DNA from: Acidaminococcaceae bacterium
GTDB lineage: Bacteria; Bacillota; Negativicutes; Acidaminococcales; Acidaminococcaceae
Reading direction: 5' to 3'
Assembly: GCA_022653215.1 (NCBI GenBank)
Contig: JALCSJ010000011.1
Location: 1 to 21,683, forward strand
Length of the DNA stretch: 21,683 bases
Shown here one piece after another: positions 1 to 7,980 of this stretch. The notes beneath the pieces are model-generated. The model had not been told where the DNA came from. It did no database searches and saw nothing but the letters and a program-made list of their open reading frames with translations. Both the position numbers and the translations under genes were made by a program. Every line of letters starts with the position of its first letter. Position 1 is the stretch's first letter.

Positions 1-440
1 GCAGATACAGCCACGGTAGGAATACCCAACATTTCCGGCAGACGGTGCAAGTCTATTTCCATGCCTCTTTTATACACTATATCCATCATATTTAATGCCA
101 AGACAACCGGTTTACCCAGTTCCAGCAGCTGCAGCGTAAGATACAAACTGCGTTCCAAGGCAGAGGCATCCACAACGTTAATAATAACATCCACTTCATC
201 ACTTAAGATAAAGTTTCTGGACACAGTTTCTTCCATTGTATAAGAAGTCAAGCTATATGTACCCGGTAAATCAACCAGGTGAATATTCATATTGTGGGCT
301 CTAATAGCCCCCTCAACTTTTTCAACCGTAACGCCGGGCCAGTTTGCTACTTTTAATTTGGCACCGGTATATGCATTAAACAAGGTGGTTTTCCCGCAAT
401 TAGGATTACCTATAAAACCTATAGTTAAATCAGTGCTCAT
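1..440 (-). CDS. feoB: FeoB ferrous iron transport GTPase, N-terminal part (runs off the window)
   Basis: About 146 N-terminal codons of FeoB, the inner-membrane Fe(II) permease with a cytosolic G domain. I translated the minus strand by hand. It opens MSTDLTIGFIGNPNCGKTTL, with the G1/P-loop GNPNCGKT at residues 11-18, followed by the G3 motif DLPGTYS and the G4-type motif NMMD. The gene continues left of position 1, so the membrane part is not visible. Its ATG shares one base with the feoA stop codon (TAATG), so the two are translationally coupled. The G-domain motifs and the FeoA neighbour make the call secure; only completeness is unknown. Confidence 0.95.
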   Translation of the reverse strand, partial: MSTDLTIGFIGNPNCGKTTLFNAYTGAKLKVANWPGVTVEKVEGAIRAHNMNIHLVDLPGTYSLTSYTMEETVSRNFILSDEVDVIINVVDASALERSLYLTLQLLELGKPVVLALNMMDIVYKRGMEIDLHRLPEMLGIPTVAVS

Positions 441-661
441 TATGCCGGCCTCACTTCAATATTTTTTGTAATGTTATAGCCTAAAGCAAATCTAGTTCCC
501 CGTAGTCTGATTATTAATATACCTTTACCTTTTCTGTTTATAACAGAAATTGATGTATTATTAGTCATACCCAGCGCCTCTAACCGGCGTTCCATTTGAA
601 AAGGCAGATTAATCTTTTCCACAATGCAGTTCTGTCCTATGGTGGCATCTTTTAGAAGCAT
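440..661 (-). CDS. feoA: FeoA, SH3-like accessory protein of the Feo iron transporter
   Basis: A 73-residue protein of normal FeoA length. Typical FeoA features are visible: the early segment on ligand access and binding (IVEKINLPFQMERRLEALGM), then a beta-rich half ending in the common RGTRFALGYNITKNIEV type sequence. FeoA is a small cytosolic SH3-fold protein that works with FeoB in Fe(II) uptake. The start is supported by AGGGGG eight bases upstream of the ATG. The stop overlaps the feoB start by one base. A promoter-like element and a Fur-like site lie just upstream, so feoAB can probably be transcribed apart from the genes before it. Confidence 0.93.
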   Translation of the reverse strand: MLLKDATIGQNCIVEKINLPFQMERRLEALGMTNNTSISVINRKGKGILIIRLRGTRFALGYNITKNIEVRPA

Positions 662-675
662 TTCTGTTTCCCCCT

Positions 676-722
676 ATTAATGTTCTCATTCTCATTGTAG
701 TAATCTTTCTGCCATAAGTAAA
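676..722 (-). promoter_or_regulatory. Candidate feoAB promoter with overlapping Fur-like box
   Basis: On the minus strand TTTACT (717-722) and TACAAT (694-699) are separated by 17 bases, a reasonable sigma-A promoter lying inside the 3' end of the preceding flavodoxin-fold gene. Overlapping and just after the -10 (676-697) is GAGAAT-GAGAAC-ATTAAT, which resembles the three-hexamer Fur box (GATAAT-GATAAT-CATTAT) with several mismatches. Iron repression of feoAB is expected from general knowledge; the operator itself is an inference. Confidence 0.45.
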
Positions 723-1792
723 GCTCTTTGCTCAATCCCTTGGCATTGCAAAATACTTTGAGGAGCATTGGCGGTCTCCACCAAAGCAAATTTCCCCGGT
801 AAAATAAAGTTTTTATTGCAATTCATAGCATCAATTATTTGCTCGGCTACAATGTCACCGCCGCTATAGCCTGACACTACCAGGGCGAAAATTTTCTTAT
901 GAGCAAACATTGCAAACTTTTTGCGAAACAAAGCTGTTAAACGATTAATAAAAGCAGTGAGATTAGCACTGACTGCATCGTTGTAATTGGGGCACAAAAG
1001 CACTATATCGTCACTATGAGAAATCGCAGGATAAACTTTTTCTACAATAACTCCCCCATAAAAACAGCTGCCCTGTTCTCCAAAGTGCAGACAAGTTTCA
1101 TAATTGCAGCCTCGGCAATCAATAACCTCTCCGTTCCGCAAAGAGATTTCTTCAATTTCCGCTTTGTCACCTATTTGCTTTTTTACTAAATTCCACAAAA
1201 GAATGGTATTGGATGTTTTATAAATACTGGCATGAATAACTGCAATTTTTTTCTTGGGTCTTTTGTCATTTATTTTTGGGAGTTCACTGGCTGTTGCAGA
1301 AAAAGCAACTAGTTTCTCCACCAAATCTTTAACAGCTTTTTGATAAGCCGCCATGTTATCCAGTCCCTGTAGCTGAGCTCGGATGGTAAAATTGTAAAGA
1401 GAACCGGTAGCTTCAATCAGTGGCTGTCCCGGAAAAGCACAGCCTGCCCGATTAGCGACAAAAATCAATTCCCGTCCTATTTTTTTCGTAAACAACTCTC
1501 CTGAGCCATCAACTACCACAACACCTGTGCACTCAACCAGACAATCAGGATTATTTAAGAAACAATTCAGCCAGTCTATATAAGCAGCATTTAAAGCACC
1601 GGTTCCCAGGGAAACAGCAAAAATAAATTTTGTTTCTTTCCGAACCTGAGCCGGTTGCTGCAGCCAGGCAGTAAAGTCCGGTACCCTTTCCATGGTTGTA
1701 TATTTCTTATTGTTCAAGGCCTCGGTCAGGACAATTTTCATTCGCTCTGAACCGGGTGCTTCCTGCCAGCCTATTTTTACCAAAGTTAACAT
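692..1792 (-). CDS. Two-domain flavodoxin-fold / NADPH-dependent FMN reductase-family protein
   Basis: A 366-residue cytosolic protein. The C-terminal half (about 182-366) is a recognisable NADPH-dependent FMN reductase/flavodoxin-like domain. It starts with a beta strand and phosphate-loop-like stretch, KKIAVIHASIYKTSNTI, and has a cysteine cluster (C226, C229, C234, C243) as in iron-sulfur flavoproteins, then DDIVLLCPNYNDAVSANLTAFINR. The N-terminal half (about 1-165) looks like a second, degenerate copy of the fold (FIFAVSLGTGALNAAYIDWLNCF) without a clear flavin loop. Its start is 12 bases after the dehydrogenase-like gene's stop, with AAGGTG as ribosome site, so it is in the same operon. 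The substrate is unknown. The iron-sulfur idea is weak because the cysteine spacing does not match the compact motif of well-studied members. Confidence 0.7.
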   Translation of the reverse strand: MLTLVKIGWQEAPGSERMKIVLTEALNNKKYTTMERVPDFTAWLQQPAQVRKETKFIFAVSLGTGALNAAYIDWLNCFLNNPDCLVECTGVVVVDGSGELFTKKIGRELIFVANRAGCAFPGQPLIEATGSLYNFTIRAQLQGLDNMAAYQKAVKDLVEKLVAFSATASELPKINDKRPKKKIAVIHASIYKTSNTILLWNLVKKQIGDKAEIEEISLRNGEVIDCRGCNYETCLHFGEQGSCFYGGVIVEKVYPAISHSDDIVLLCPNYNDAVSANLTAFINRLTALFRKKFAMFAHKKIFALVVSGYSGGDIVAEQIIDAMNCNKNFILPGKFALVETANAPQSILQCQGIEQRALLMAERLLQ

Positions 1793-1804
1793 TCAAACAC
1801 CTTC

Positions 1805-2800
1805 TTAGATAAGCTTACCCAAATTCACATAGGCATGTTCCAATCTCTGAAACAATTTCTCACAAACTTCGGCATTTTCGTACACAATTCCCTGAGTCGT
1901 AAGTTTGTTTCTCACCCCAAAATAAGCACCTTTATTCTCATTTCCCATATATACCGAGCCATAGTGCCATGCCCCGCGCAAAGTCAGCAGGATTGATATG
2001 GCAGCCGAAGACATGGCCGGGGCAATATACGGCTTGTAACCCAGGTCTCTGACTGCTACATTGGCATGTACAGTTAAATCCGTAAGTTGGCAGGAATAAC
2101 TGTCATTGTAATTTCTGAGACTGTCGGCAATAACTAAATCTTCCCCATGAGGACCAAAAGCTCTGCCTTCTGTTAGATAATGGAGCAAAGCAGGATCTTG
2201 TTCGGCATAATAGCAAGCTCTGGCATTCATGACCCCAAGACCATATCCCTGCACCTGCGAAGGCTTTAGTCCTGCATCCAGAAAAAATGCTTTAGCCAAA
2301 GGGTCCACCGGATCTGCTACCTCACAAATTAAGCCCTTATAGGAAGCTTTTTTAGCCAGTTGGGCGAAATGTGCTACTAAGCTTCGATTAGCAGCCAGCT
2401 GAGCCATTCTTACGTCTCCCTGAGCACCTAAAGGCGGTACTCCTTTACTGGCACAAAAGATAAAAACATCACAGTCAAACAGCTTGTCTTCTGCAACAAT
2501 GTGCACAGCAGGCAGCTGCGGCATGCTGCTGTCCTGCCAATCAGCAAAGGGATATCTGATCTGATTGATTTCCAGTTGTAATCTCTCCAAATTTTTAGTA
2601 TTAATATCACAAATCCCGATGGAGCTAATAACATCCCAGCCTAAAAGTCTGAGACCTATCAGCATCGTAGTTCCCACGTCTCCCAAGGCCAGAATATTTA
2701 CCCTGTATTTTTTCTTGAGTAAAGGGGAATAATCTAAAGGCAATGATGCAGTGATTCCTAAACTTTTAGGCAGGTCACTGATTTTATATTGTTTTTCCAC
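1805..2800 (-). CDS. Divergent L-lactate/malate dehydrogenase-superfamily protein
   Basis: Start chosen as the GTG at 2800 (331 residues). AAAGGAG lies eight bases upstream, and the preceding gene stops at 2826; a longer reading from 2914 would run inside that gene and has no ribosome site. The N-terminus carries a Rossmann strand-turn-helix (ILALGDVGTTMLIGLRLLGW, about 36-55) with an acidic residue after strand 2 (CDIN, D65). Later come DPVD (163-166), in place of the NPVD typical of lactate dehydrogenases, then an arginine in GVMNARACYY (R194), and GPHGED (216-221) matching the catalytic GEHGD histidine motif. NAD-dependent oxidation of a 2-hydroxyacid is therefore plausible, but the sequence is too divergent to name a substrate. 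It is co-transcribed with the giant gene upstream and the flavodoxin-fold gene downstream. Confidence 0.7.
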   Translation of the reverse strand: MEKQYKISDLPKSLGITASLPLDYSPLLKKKYRVNILALGDVGTTMLIGLRLLGWDVISSIGICDINTKNLERLQLEINQIRYPFADWQDSSMPQLPAVHIVAEDKLFDCDVFIFCASKGVPPLGAQGDVRMAQLAANRSLVAHFAQLAKKASYKGLICEVADPVDPLAKAFFLDAGLKPSQVQGYGLGVMNARACYYAEQDPALLHYLTEGRAFGPHGEDLVIADSLRNYNDSYSCQLTDLTVHANVAVRDLGYKPYIAPAMSSAAISILLTLRGAWHYGSVYMGNENKGAYFGVRNKLTTQGIVYENAEVCEKLFQRLEHAYVNLGKLI

Positions 2801-2825
2801 GGAAACATCTCCTTTGCATAATGCA

Positions 2826-5800
2826 TTACACAAGCTTATCTCCTTCGCCCCATTGGAGACGAATAAGCCTTTCAATATCATTTTCGATAAAACGGACCGG
2901 ATCCATATTTTCATCGAACTTCACACCTACATCAATATCCGGAATACGGGGATAGGTAAATACTTCTCCCAAACGTTTCAAAGTCAGGCGCTTTTCATAA
3001 ATCTCCTGATAAACATCCTGTAAAGTACGCATAATATAAGCGGCATTTTGCAGGCATGTCATGGAATATAGGAAAATCGCTTTATTGTTATTCTTGCCAA
3101 TAAAGGCCGGATTCACATAAGGAAGGATAAAATTAATTGTAGGATTGCTGTCATAGCCACTGTAATTATGCGCATTGTCAATGCCGTCTCCACCGATAAA
3201 TGGATAGCAGTCCCTTTCATTCATCCAGGCTTCTAACGTGGGCAAAAAGTATGCACACTCTGCGGTAATATGTTTTTCTGCTAAAAAGTCCATGGCCTGG
3301 CCGGTCATAACACCAACTAAAACCTCTTTGACTTCCACATTGTTTTTTTCCAGATAAGGAATCAGTATACGCATTCTATGACCCTTATGAAGCAGATCAT
3401 CAATTAATATAACCGGCATGGCAAATGATTTAATGGTCTTTACCTGATTATCAACGGTTGAATAATTGTGGGTTTGAGAAATAGTAAAACCCTTTACTGC
3501 CCTATTAAAGTATTTATCAATATGCAACGCTTTCGTAACTGTATTAAGCACAGAAACATCACTTAAAGCTTTACCGAAAGGCACGCACATGTAAGGTCCC
3601 CGCTCTTTGCCAGTATCACTTACCAAAGAAACGCCGTTAATATCTGCCATCATACGAATAATTTTGTTATGAATGGCACTAGTATTAAAGCTTAAAAGAA
3701 GTTTACCGGGATAGATTTTATTCAAAGCCGCCAGCAAATTATTATGAGCTCTGGCAAAAGCTTTCTGCACCCGCCAATCCTTATTGAAAGGATTTTTCAG
3801 CACAGTTTCCGCATCCCGGAAAATAACCACGGGAGATTTCATATTAACTGCATACAAAGGGTATTTGGCCTTAGGTGGAGCAATATTAATAAATCCTTGT
3901 CTTTCCAGTGCTTTGATAATCGGACCATTGTAACCGGCCGGATCCACCGGGTGATAAACAGCATAGCTGTAATCTCTGGCAATAAGTTCCGTCAAAAGTT
4001 CCGTAATAACAATTTGGCTCACATTAGCAATATCGGAACTATCGTCTGCATAAATAAAACCAATAGAAGCAATGCTGCCATCGGCCGCATCACGAATATG
4101 TGCCGCCACATAAGAATCTTCAAACTCGTCCAAAAGTTGTCTGGTTCCTACTCCATGGACAGCTCCGTACCCAATCATGGCTTTTCTTTTTCCTGCATCA
4201 TCAATATAGAGGGTCCAAACATTTTTTCTTTCAATATAGTCATCCAGAACCCCTGCCTGATACCCCATATCCAACAGTTTGCCGCTAAAAGGCCACAGGC
4301 TTTCTGCTCCTCTGGGTTTAAAAGCACCGATATCAATTTCCAAGGATTCCAAAACCTGTTTGTAGGCAGGTTCACGTAAATACAAATTATGATTATAAAT
4401 AAAGTTCTGAGCTACCGCATCAATTAAATTGGAAATATCCAAATTCAAGTCAATGTTATCACGAATTTTCGTTGAGCTGATGCCTTCAAATTCTTTCTCA
4501 AGAGATAATTTTATTAGTTTGCCCTTAATGGTCTTTTCTGCCTCAGACATCTTAGCATCGGATTCTTCCTGTCCCGGCCGTACAAAAGCAATATGATTAA
4601 CCATTTGAATAGAATCAGAAGTTAATGGTTCCCTGTAAGCTGAGGCATTTTCAATAACATCCATGCCTACGCCCAAATATAATTCTTTATCAGCAAAAAT
4701 GTCTTTTAATTTTTTTACATCAAGAGGATTAGCAATATTAATAGGAATATCATCAGGGAAAGGATAAATATTTTCTTCGTTAGCTACAGACATATTCATA
4801 ATCTTCCGGCGCATAAGTCTGGGCTGGGTATGCTTGGACCAGGAAAATTCATCCAAAGCTAAATACACATCAAATCCCATATCCCTGATTTTTTGTGCCA
4901 CAGCTTTATGTCCTAAGCTAAATGGGTCAAAAGTCCCGGGATAGAAACAGATTTTGTTTCTCTGAAGAAATTGAAATTCTCCTTGAGCAAATTGGTGCTG
5001 ACTGATATAACGATAAATATGGTTCAAGACAGCTGCATTACTATAGAATTCCAAATTTCCTTCCTGATTTTCCGTTAGCATGATAAAGAGCTTTTTGTAG
5101 CAATGAATAAACAGAAAATCTTTTTGTTCCATAGTCATAATACAACTGTTGAAAATAAATCTGCCAATATCCCACAAAGCATCTCTGCTCAGTTCCTTAT
5201 CATAATGAGCATATGCCCTGATCATAATATAGAGAAGTCGCAATTGGCGTTTTTCGTTAGCATCTTTAGGTTCTGCAAATTCTTTGGTAAAATCTGCAAA
5301 ATTTTCCAAAACTACACCTACGGTATTTACCATTGAGGCTGCCAAAGGAATATTAGCCGTAAGAATCTGTTCCGACATGGTATTGATAAATTCATCAAAT
5401 TCCTGCGGTGGCAATTTCAATATCATGCGGCCCAAATATTCCGGCACATATTCGGCTATTTGCGGATCTCCGATTTTTAAACCGTTAAACAATTCAACGG
5501 CCAATTCATTACGCTGGGCATAAGTCATACCCGAAGAAATGCTGAGGAGTCCTTCACCTGCTCTTCTCCGTACATAAATTGACTCGCTGCCTTTAAGCAA
5601 ATTAATTAAATGCATTCCCAAATGCATGATACTGCCGGGAGCGCTTTTTTCGTCCACGTAATGAAGCATCAAGGCAATATTGGTTACCTTAATCACCCAA
5701 TGGGTGCTCATCTTTAAATCAACCAGAAAGAGACCACCCTCTGTGGCCGAAAAAAATTCCTGTTTGGGTGGCATATGCAGTTCCTGCAGGATGTCACTGT

Positions 5801-7670
5801 AATATGTTTCTTCGTTATAATCTTCGAATAATTTTCTTTGGGCATTAATTGCTGCTACCCGAATATTTTGTTCCGTTGAAGCTCTGCCTGCCCTAATAAA
5901 GTTTTTTGCAGTCTGTAAAAACTTTGCATCCTTCTGATAAATATTTCCCATATCAATCAGAGCCGTAGACAAAATAATATACTGTTCCGCACTATAATCA
6001 GTTCTGGCATAATACTTATCCATTGCTTCAAGATACTGACCCAATTTCCCTTTAGTGCAGCCCTTAAGAACTGCACTGATAAAATCACTGAGGCAATAAC
6101 CAATCCATAGCTTATGCTGTTCTGTATAATGTCTGTTGGGATACATTATCATATCTAAATATTGAGCGAAAACGGACAGACTATTAACATGTTTGCGGGG
6201 CAAAACAACTCCCTCAGGCAATTCTTTTGTATATTTATCATCAAAATTAGCAACAATACGCCCCATTAAAGCAGCTGCACTGCGCCTGATATCTCCTTCT
6301 TTGCTGGATAACAGCTCATAAAGAAACTGGAGTATCAAGGCCTCCTGCCGCTCAGTCATATAGGTAGAATATTCACTGAAAATACCTATATAGGTCCGCA
6401 CATTCTTCCAAAGCCGTTCGCTTCGCGCCGCCTCTATTAAATTGCTGAACGCATCATCATTAAGAAAAATATTCATTAAGTGAATATTGTGATTGATAGC
6501 CATAAATTTAAGCTGGTCAATAACTTTGTTCCCTTCCAGAAGAACCTTATCACGATGAATTGGTTTAAGAGGCTGGGAAGGCTCCAGGGCAAAGTCTTTG
6601 GGCAGCTCCGTTACTACCCCCAACTCCTGCATATATCTTTCAAAGTCAGCCAGTTTGGCATATACTTTCTGATAACGCTGAGTTTTAGCTGTGTCAACAT
6701 TATCAAGTTTGCTGAGAATGACATTAAAAGCCTCTGCCAAAGTATTAAAATGCACTACTTCCCAGCCTTTAACATCTCTGCTGCTCTTCACTCGAAAATC
6801 TGCATAAATCAAAAGCAGTGATTCTACCGATAAATTTTCCAGCTCCAAATCCCAGACAGAATGATTGGCCGCAATATGACCAATAGCATTAAGATCTACC
6901 CGCTGACAGAAATTCCCTGTATAGTAATAATGAAGATAAGGAACTCGTTTTCCCTCTTTTTTCTTGCAACCGTATTTACCAATATCATGGCAGAGAGCCG
7001 CCCCTGAAATTAGGGCCAAATCAATGGGTACTTTCAGTTTACTTAGTTGTCTGGCCATAAACATGGCAACATAATGAACCCCACCCACATGACCAAGAGT
7101 ATTAAATGGTGTAATATCAATTCCCAGACGCATAAACACATAAAAATAACGGTCTTTAAGCCATTTTTTCATATGCAGATATTCTCTGGTATAACCCTTA
7201 TTAAGGACTTCCGTATCACTTAAAAGCACCATTTCTTTAGTAGGGTCAAAAGCTAAAGTCATAGCTTCATAATCGTAGATACTTTGCAGCACCTGCAAAA
7301 GCTCCATGCGGCCTGTCCGATACTTATCTTCAGCTTCCGGAGATATTGTTTCTCTTGTTTCATCCGTCAAATTTTCTTCCGGAGGAAACAATAATCCCAA
7401 TATGTAGTTATAGCAATGAAGCAGCCAGCCCTCTTGGGGTGCATCTGCAAGTTCAGGCAAATACTTCGTCGCTATCTTTAAAACACGGGTTGATAAAAAC
7501 CAGCCACCCTGGTCCTGGATTTTTTCCAGGTCGGCACTCATTAGCTCAATATTATTTTTCCGAACAAAAACCTCTGTAGCTTTTTTATCCAAGCCTCTTA
7601 ATTCAAGATACCGTTCATCCAGCAATTCATTTCTGATCAGTTCAAACAAGGTCATTTTTCTCTCTGCCAT
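2826..7670 (-). CDS. Giant multidomain protein: HD hydrolase, HEAT-like, NadD-like nucleotidyltransferase, GNAT-like, PRTase-like
   Basis: A 1614-residue protein with no signal peptide or membrane segments. Domains in order: an HD phosphohydrolase region with H194, H228-D229 (CHDIGKYG), H265/H270 and D291, resembling YqeK; a long helical stretch (about 350-890) with HEAT-like helices beginning GDIRRSAAALMGRI, NIRVAAINAQRKLF and YVRRRAGEGLLSI; a nicotinate/NMN adenylyltransferase-like domain (about 905-1110) with YPGTFDPFSLGH (H921) and ISSTKIR (1064-1070); a GNAT-like segment (about 1120-1270, IKALERQGFINI); and a type I phosphoribosyltransferase-like segment with VILIDDLLHKGH (D1424-D1425). 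The first residue of the (H/T)xGH motif is serine here. The start is supported by AAGGAG seven bases upstream. The domains suggest nucleotide or NAD-precursor metabolism, but no reaction can be assigned. It leads the operon with the dehydrogenase-like and flavodoxin-fold genes. Confidence 0.8.
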   Translation of the reverse strand: MAERKMTLFELIRNELLDERYLELRGLDKKATEVFVRKNNIELMSADLEKIQDQGGWFLSTRVLKIATKYLPELADAPQEGWLLHCYNYILGLLFPPEENLTDETRETISPEAEDKYRTGRMELLQVLQSIYDYEAMTLAFDPTKEMVLLSDTEVLNKGYTREYLHMKKWLKDRYFYVFMRLGIDITPFNTLGHVGGVHYVAMFMARQLSKLKVPIDLALISGAALCHDIGKYGCKKKEGKRVPYLHYYYTGNFCQRVDLNAIGHIAANHSVWDLELENLSVESLLLIYADFRVKSSRDVKGWEVVHFNTLAEAFNVILSKLDNVDTAKTQRYQKVYAKLADFERYMQELGVVTELPKDFALEPSQPLKPIHRDKVLLEGNKVIDQLKFMAINHNIHLMNIFLNDDAFSNLIEAARSERLWKNVRTYIGIFSEYSTYMTERQEALILQFLYELLSSKEGDIRRSAAALMGRIVANFDDKYTKELPEGVVLPRKHVNSLSVFAQYLDMIMYPNRHYTEQHKLWIGYCLSDFISAVLKGCTKGKLGQYLEAMDKYYARTDYSAEQYIILSTALIDMGNIYQKDAKFLQTAKNFIRAGRASTEQNIRVAAINAQRKLFEDYNEETYYSDILQELHMPPKQEFFSATEGGLFLVDLKMSTHWVIKVTNIALMLHYVDEKSAPGSIMHLGMHLINLLKGSESIYVRRRAGEGLLSISSGMTYAQRNELAVELFNGLKIGDPQIAEYVPEYLGRMILKLPPQEFDEFINTMSEQILTANIPLAASMVNTVGVVLENFADFTKEFAEPKDANEKRQLRLLYIMIRAYAHYDKELSRDALWDIGRFIFNSCIMTMEQKDFLFIHCYKKLFIMLTENQEGNLEFYSNAAVLNHIYRYISQHQFAQGEFQFLQRNKICFYPGTFDPFSLGHKAVAQKIRDMGFDVYLALDEFSWSKHTQPRLMRRKIMNMSVANEENIYPFPDDIPINIANPLDVKKLKDIFADKELYLGVGMDVIENASAYREPLTSDSIQMVNHIAFVRPGQEESDAKMSEAEKTIKGKLIKLSLEKEFEGISSTKIRDNIDLNLDISNLIDAVAQNFIYNHNLYLREPAYKQVLESLEIDIGAFKPRGAESLWPFSGKLLDMGYQAGVLDDYIERKNVWTLYIDDAGKRKAMIGYGAVHGVGTRQLLDEFEDSYVAAHIRDAADGSIASIGFIYADDSSDIANVSQIVITELLTELIARDYSYAVYHPVDPAGYNGPIIKALERQGFINIAPPKAKYPLYAVNMKSPVVIFRDAETVLKNPFNKDWRVQKAFARAHNNLLAALNKIYPGKLLLSFNTSAIHNKIIRMMADINGVSLVSDTGKERGPYMCVPFGKALSDVSVLNTVTKALHIDKYFNRAVKGFTISQTHNYSTVDNQVKTIKSFAMPVILIDDLLHKGHRMRILIPYLEKNNVEVKEVLVGVMTGQAMDFLAEKHITAECAYFLPTLEAWMNERDCYPFIGGDGIDNAHNYSGYDSNPTINFILPYVNPAFIGKNNNKAIFLYSMTCLQNAAYIMRTLQDVYQEIYEKRLTLKRLGEVFTYPRIPDIDVGVKFDENMDPVRFIENDIERLIRLQWGEGDKLV

Positions 7671-7717
7671 AATAGTTCTCCTTGGTACAAGAAATTACAA
7701 ATACCTATAGTAATTAA

Positions 7718-7726
7718 ATTATAGCA
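7718..7726 (-). promoter_or_regulatory. Extended -10 promoter of the giant gene
   Basis: On the minus strand TGCTATAAT forms an extended -10 element (TGnTATAAT), about 50 bases before the ATG at 7670. No good -35 hexamer sits 17 bases upstream (only a T-rich run), which fits an extended -10 promoter. It probably drives the giant gene and the genes after it down to feoB. Confidence 0.5.
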
Positions 7727-7769
7727 CAATTCAGCCAAAGAAAAAGGAGCTGTAACACTATAATAAAAA

Positions 7770-7887
7770 GGCCGAGAGGAGCGTGTTTATCTTTTCGGGA
7801 CGTGTAAAGCACAGCGGCAGGCACTTTAGTGCCGTTTAGCCGCGGTGCGATGAGGACCTAGAAAAGATAATACGCTACTATGCGGCC
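7770..7887 (-). ncRNA. Branched hairpin element A (structured intergenic element, unassigned)
   Basis: A 118-base segment that folds on itself in nested layers. Outer stem: GGCCG 7770-7774 with CGGCC 7883-7887. Second stem: 7780-7795 with 7862-7876 (about 14 pairs, one bulge). Third stem: GCAC-a-GCGGC 7809-7818 with GCCGC-g-GTGC 7839-7848. Terminal hairpin: GGCAC-ttta-GTGCC 7820-7833. On the minus strand the outer stem is followed by TTTTTATT, so it could end a transcript; it lies between the pta terminator and the giant gene's promoter. No protein is encoded and I do not recognise an Rfam class. The strand is assigned only from the T-run. It may be a small RNA, a composite terminator or a mobile repeat. 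Confidence 0.5.
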
Positions 7888-7896
7888 GATATAATG

Positions 7897-7948
7897 TTAA
7901 AAATGGACTGTAAACGCAATAACAAAAAGTCATTGTGTTACAGTCCAT
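7897..7948 (-). terminator. Rho-independent terminator of pta
   Basis: ATGGACTGTAA (7903-7913) pairs perfectly with TTACAGTCCAT (7938-7948), and the stem extends inward by about six further pairs with one extra base. On the minus strand the stem is followed by a short T-run (TTTTTAA). It sits some 30 bases after the pta stop. Confidence 0.75.
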
Positions 7949-7980
7949 CTTGACGAATTATATGGCAAATATTGCCGTTT

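Noticed and set aside
2801..2914. N-terminal extension of the LDH-like gene overlapping the giant gene
   Set aside because: There is no ribosome site for the ATG at 2914, while the GTG at 2800 has AAAGGAG at ideal spacing and lies just after the giant gene's stop.
3744..4379. A 211-codon open frame on the plus strand
   Set aside because: It is antisense to the giant gene, which has convincing conserved domains there; no ribosome site or recognisable protein.
7741..7760. AAAAAGGAGCTGTAACA as a ribosome site for a small plus-strand gene
   Set aside because: No start codon followed by a meaningful frame; the region after it is the structured element.
7770..7948. CRISPR or attachment-site remnant
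   Set aside because: There are no regularly spaced direct repeats; the repeats are inverted and nested, as expected from RNA stems.
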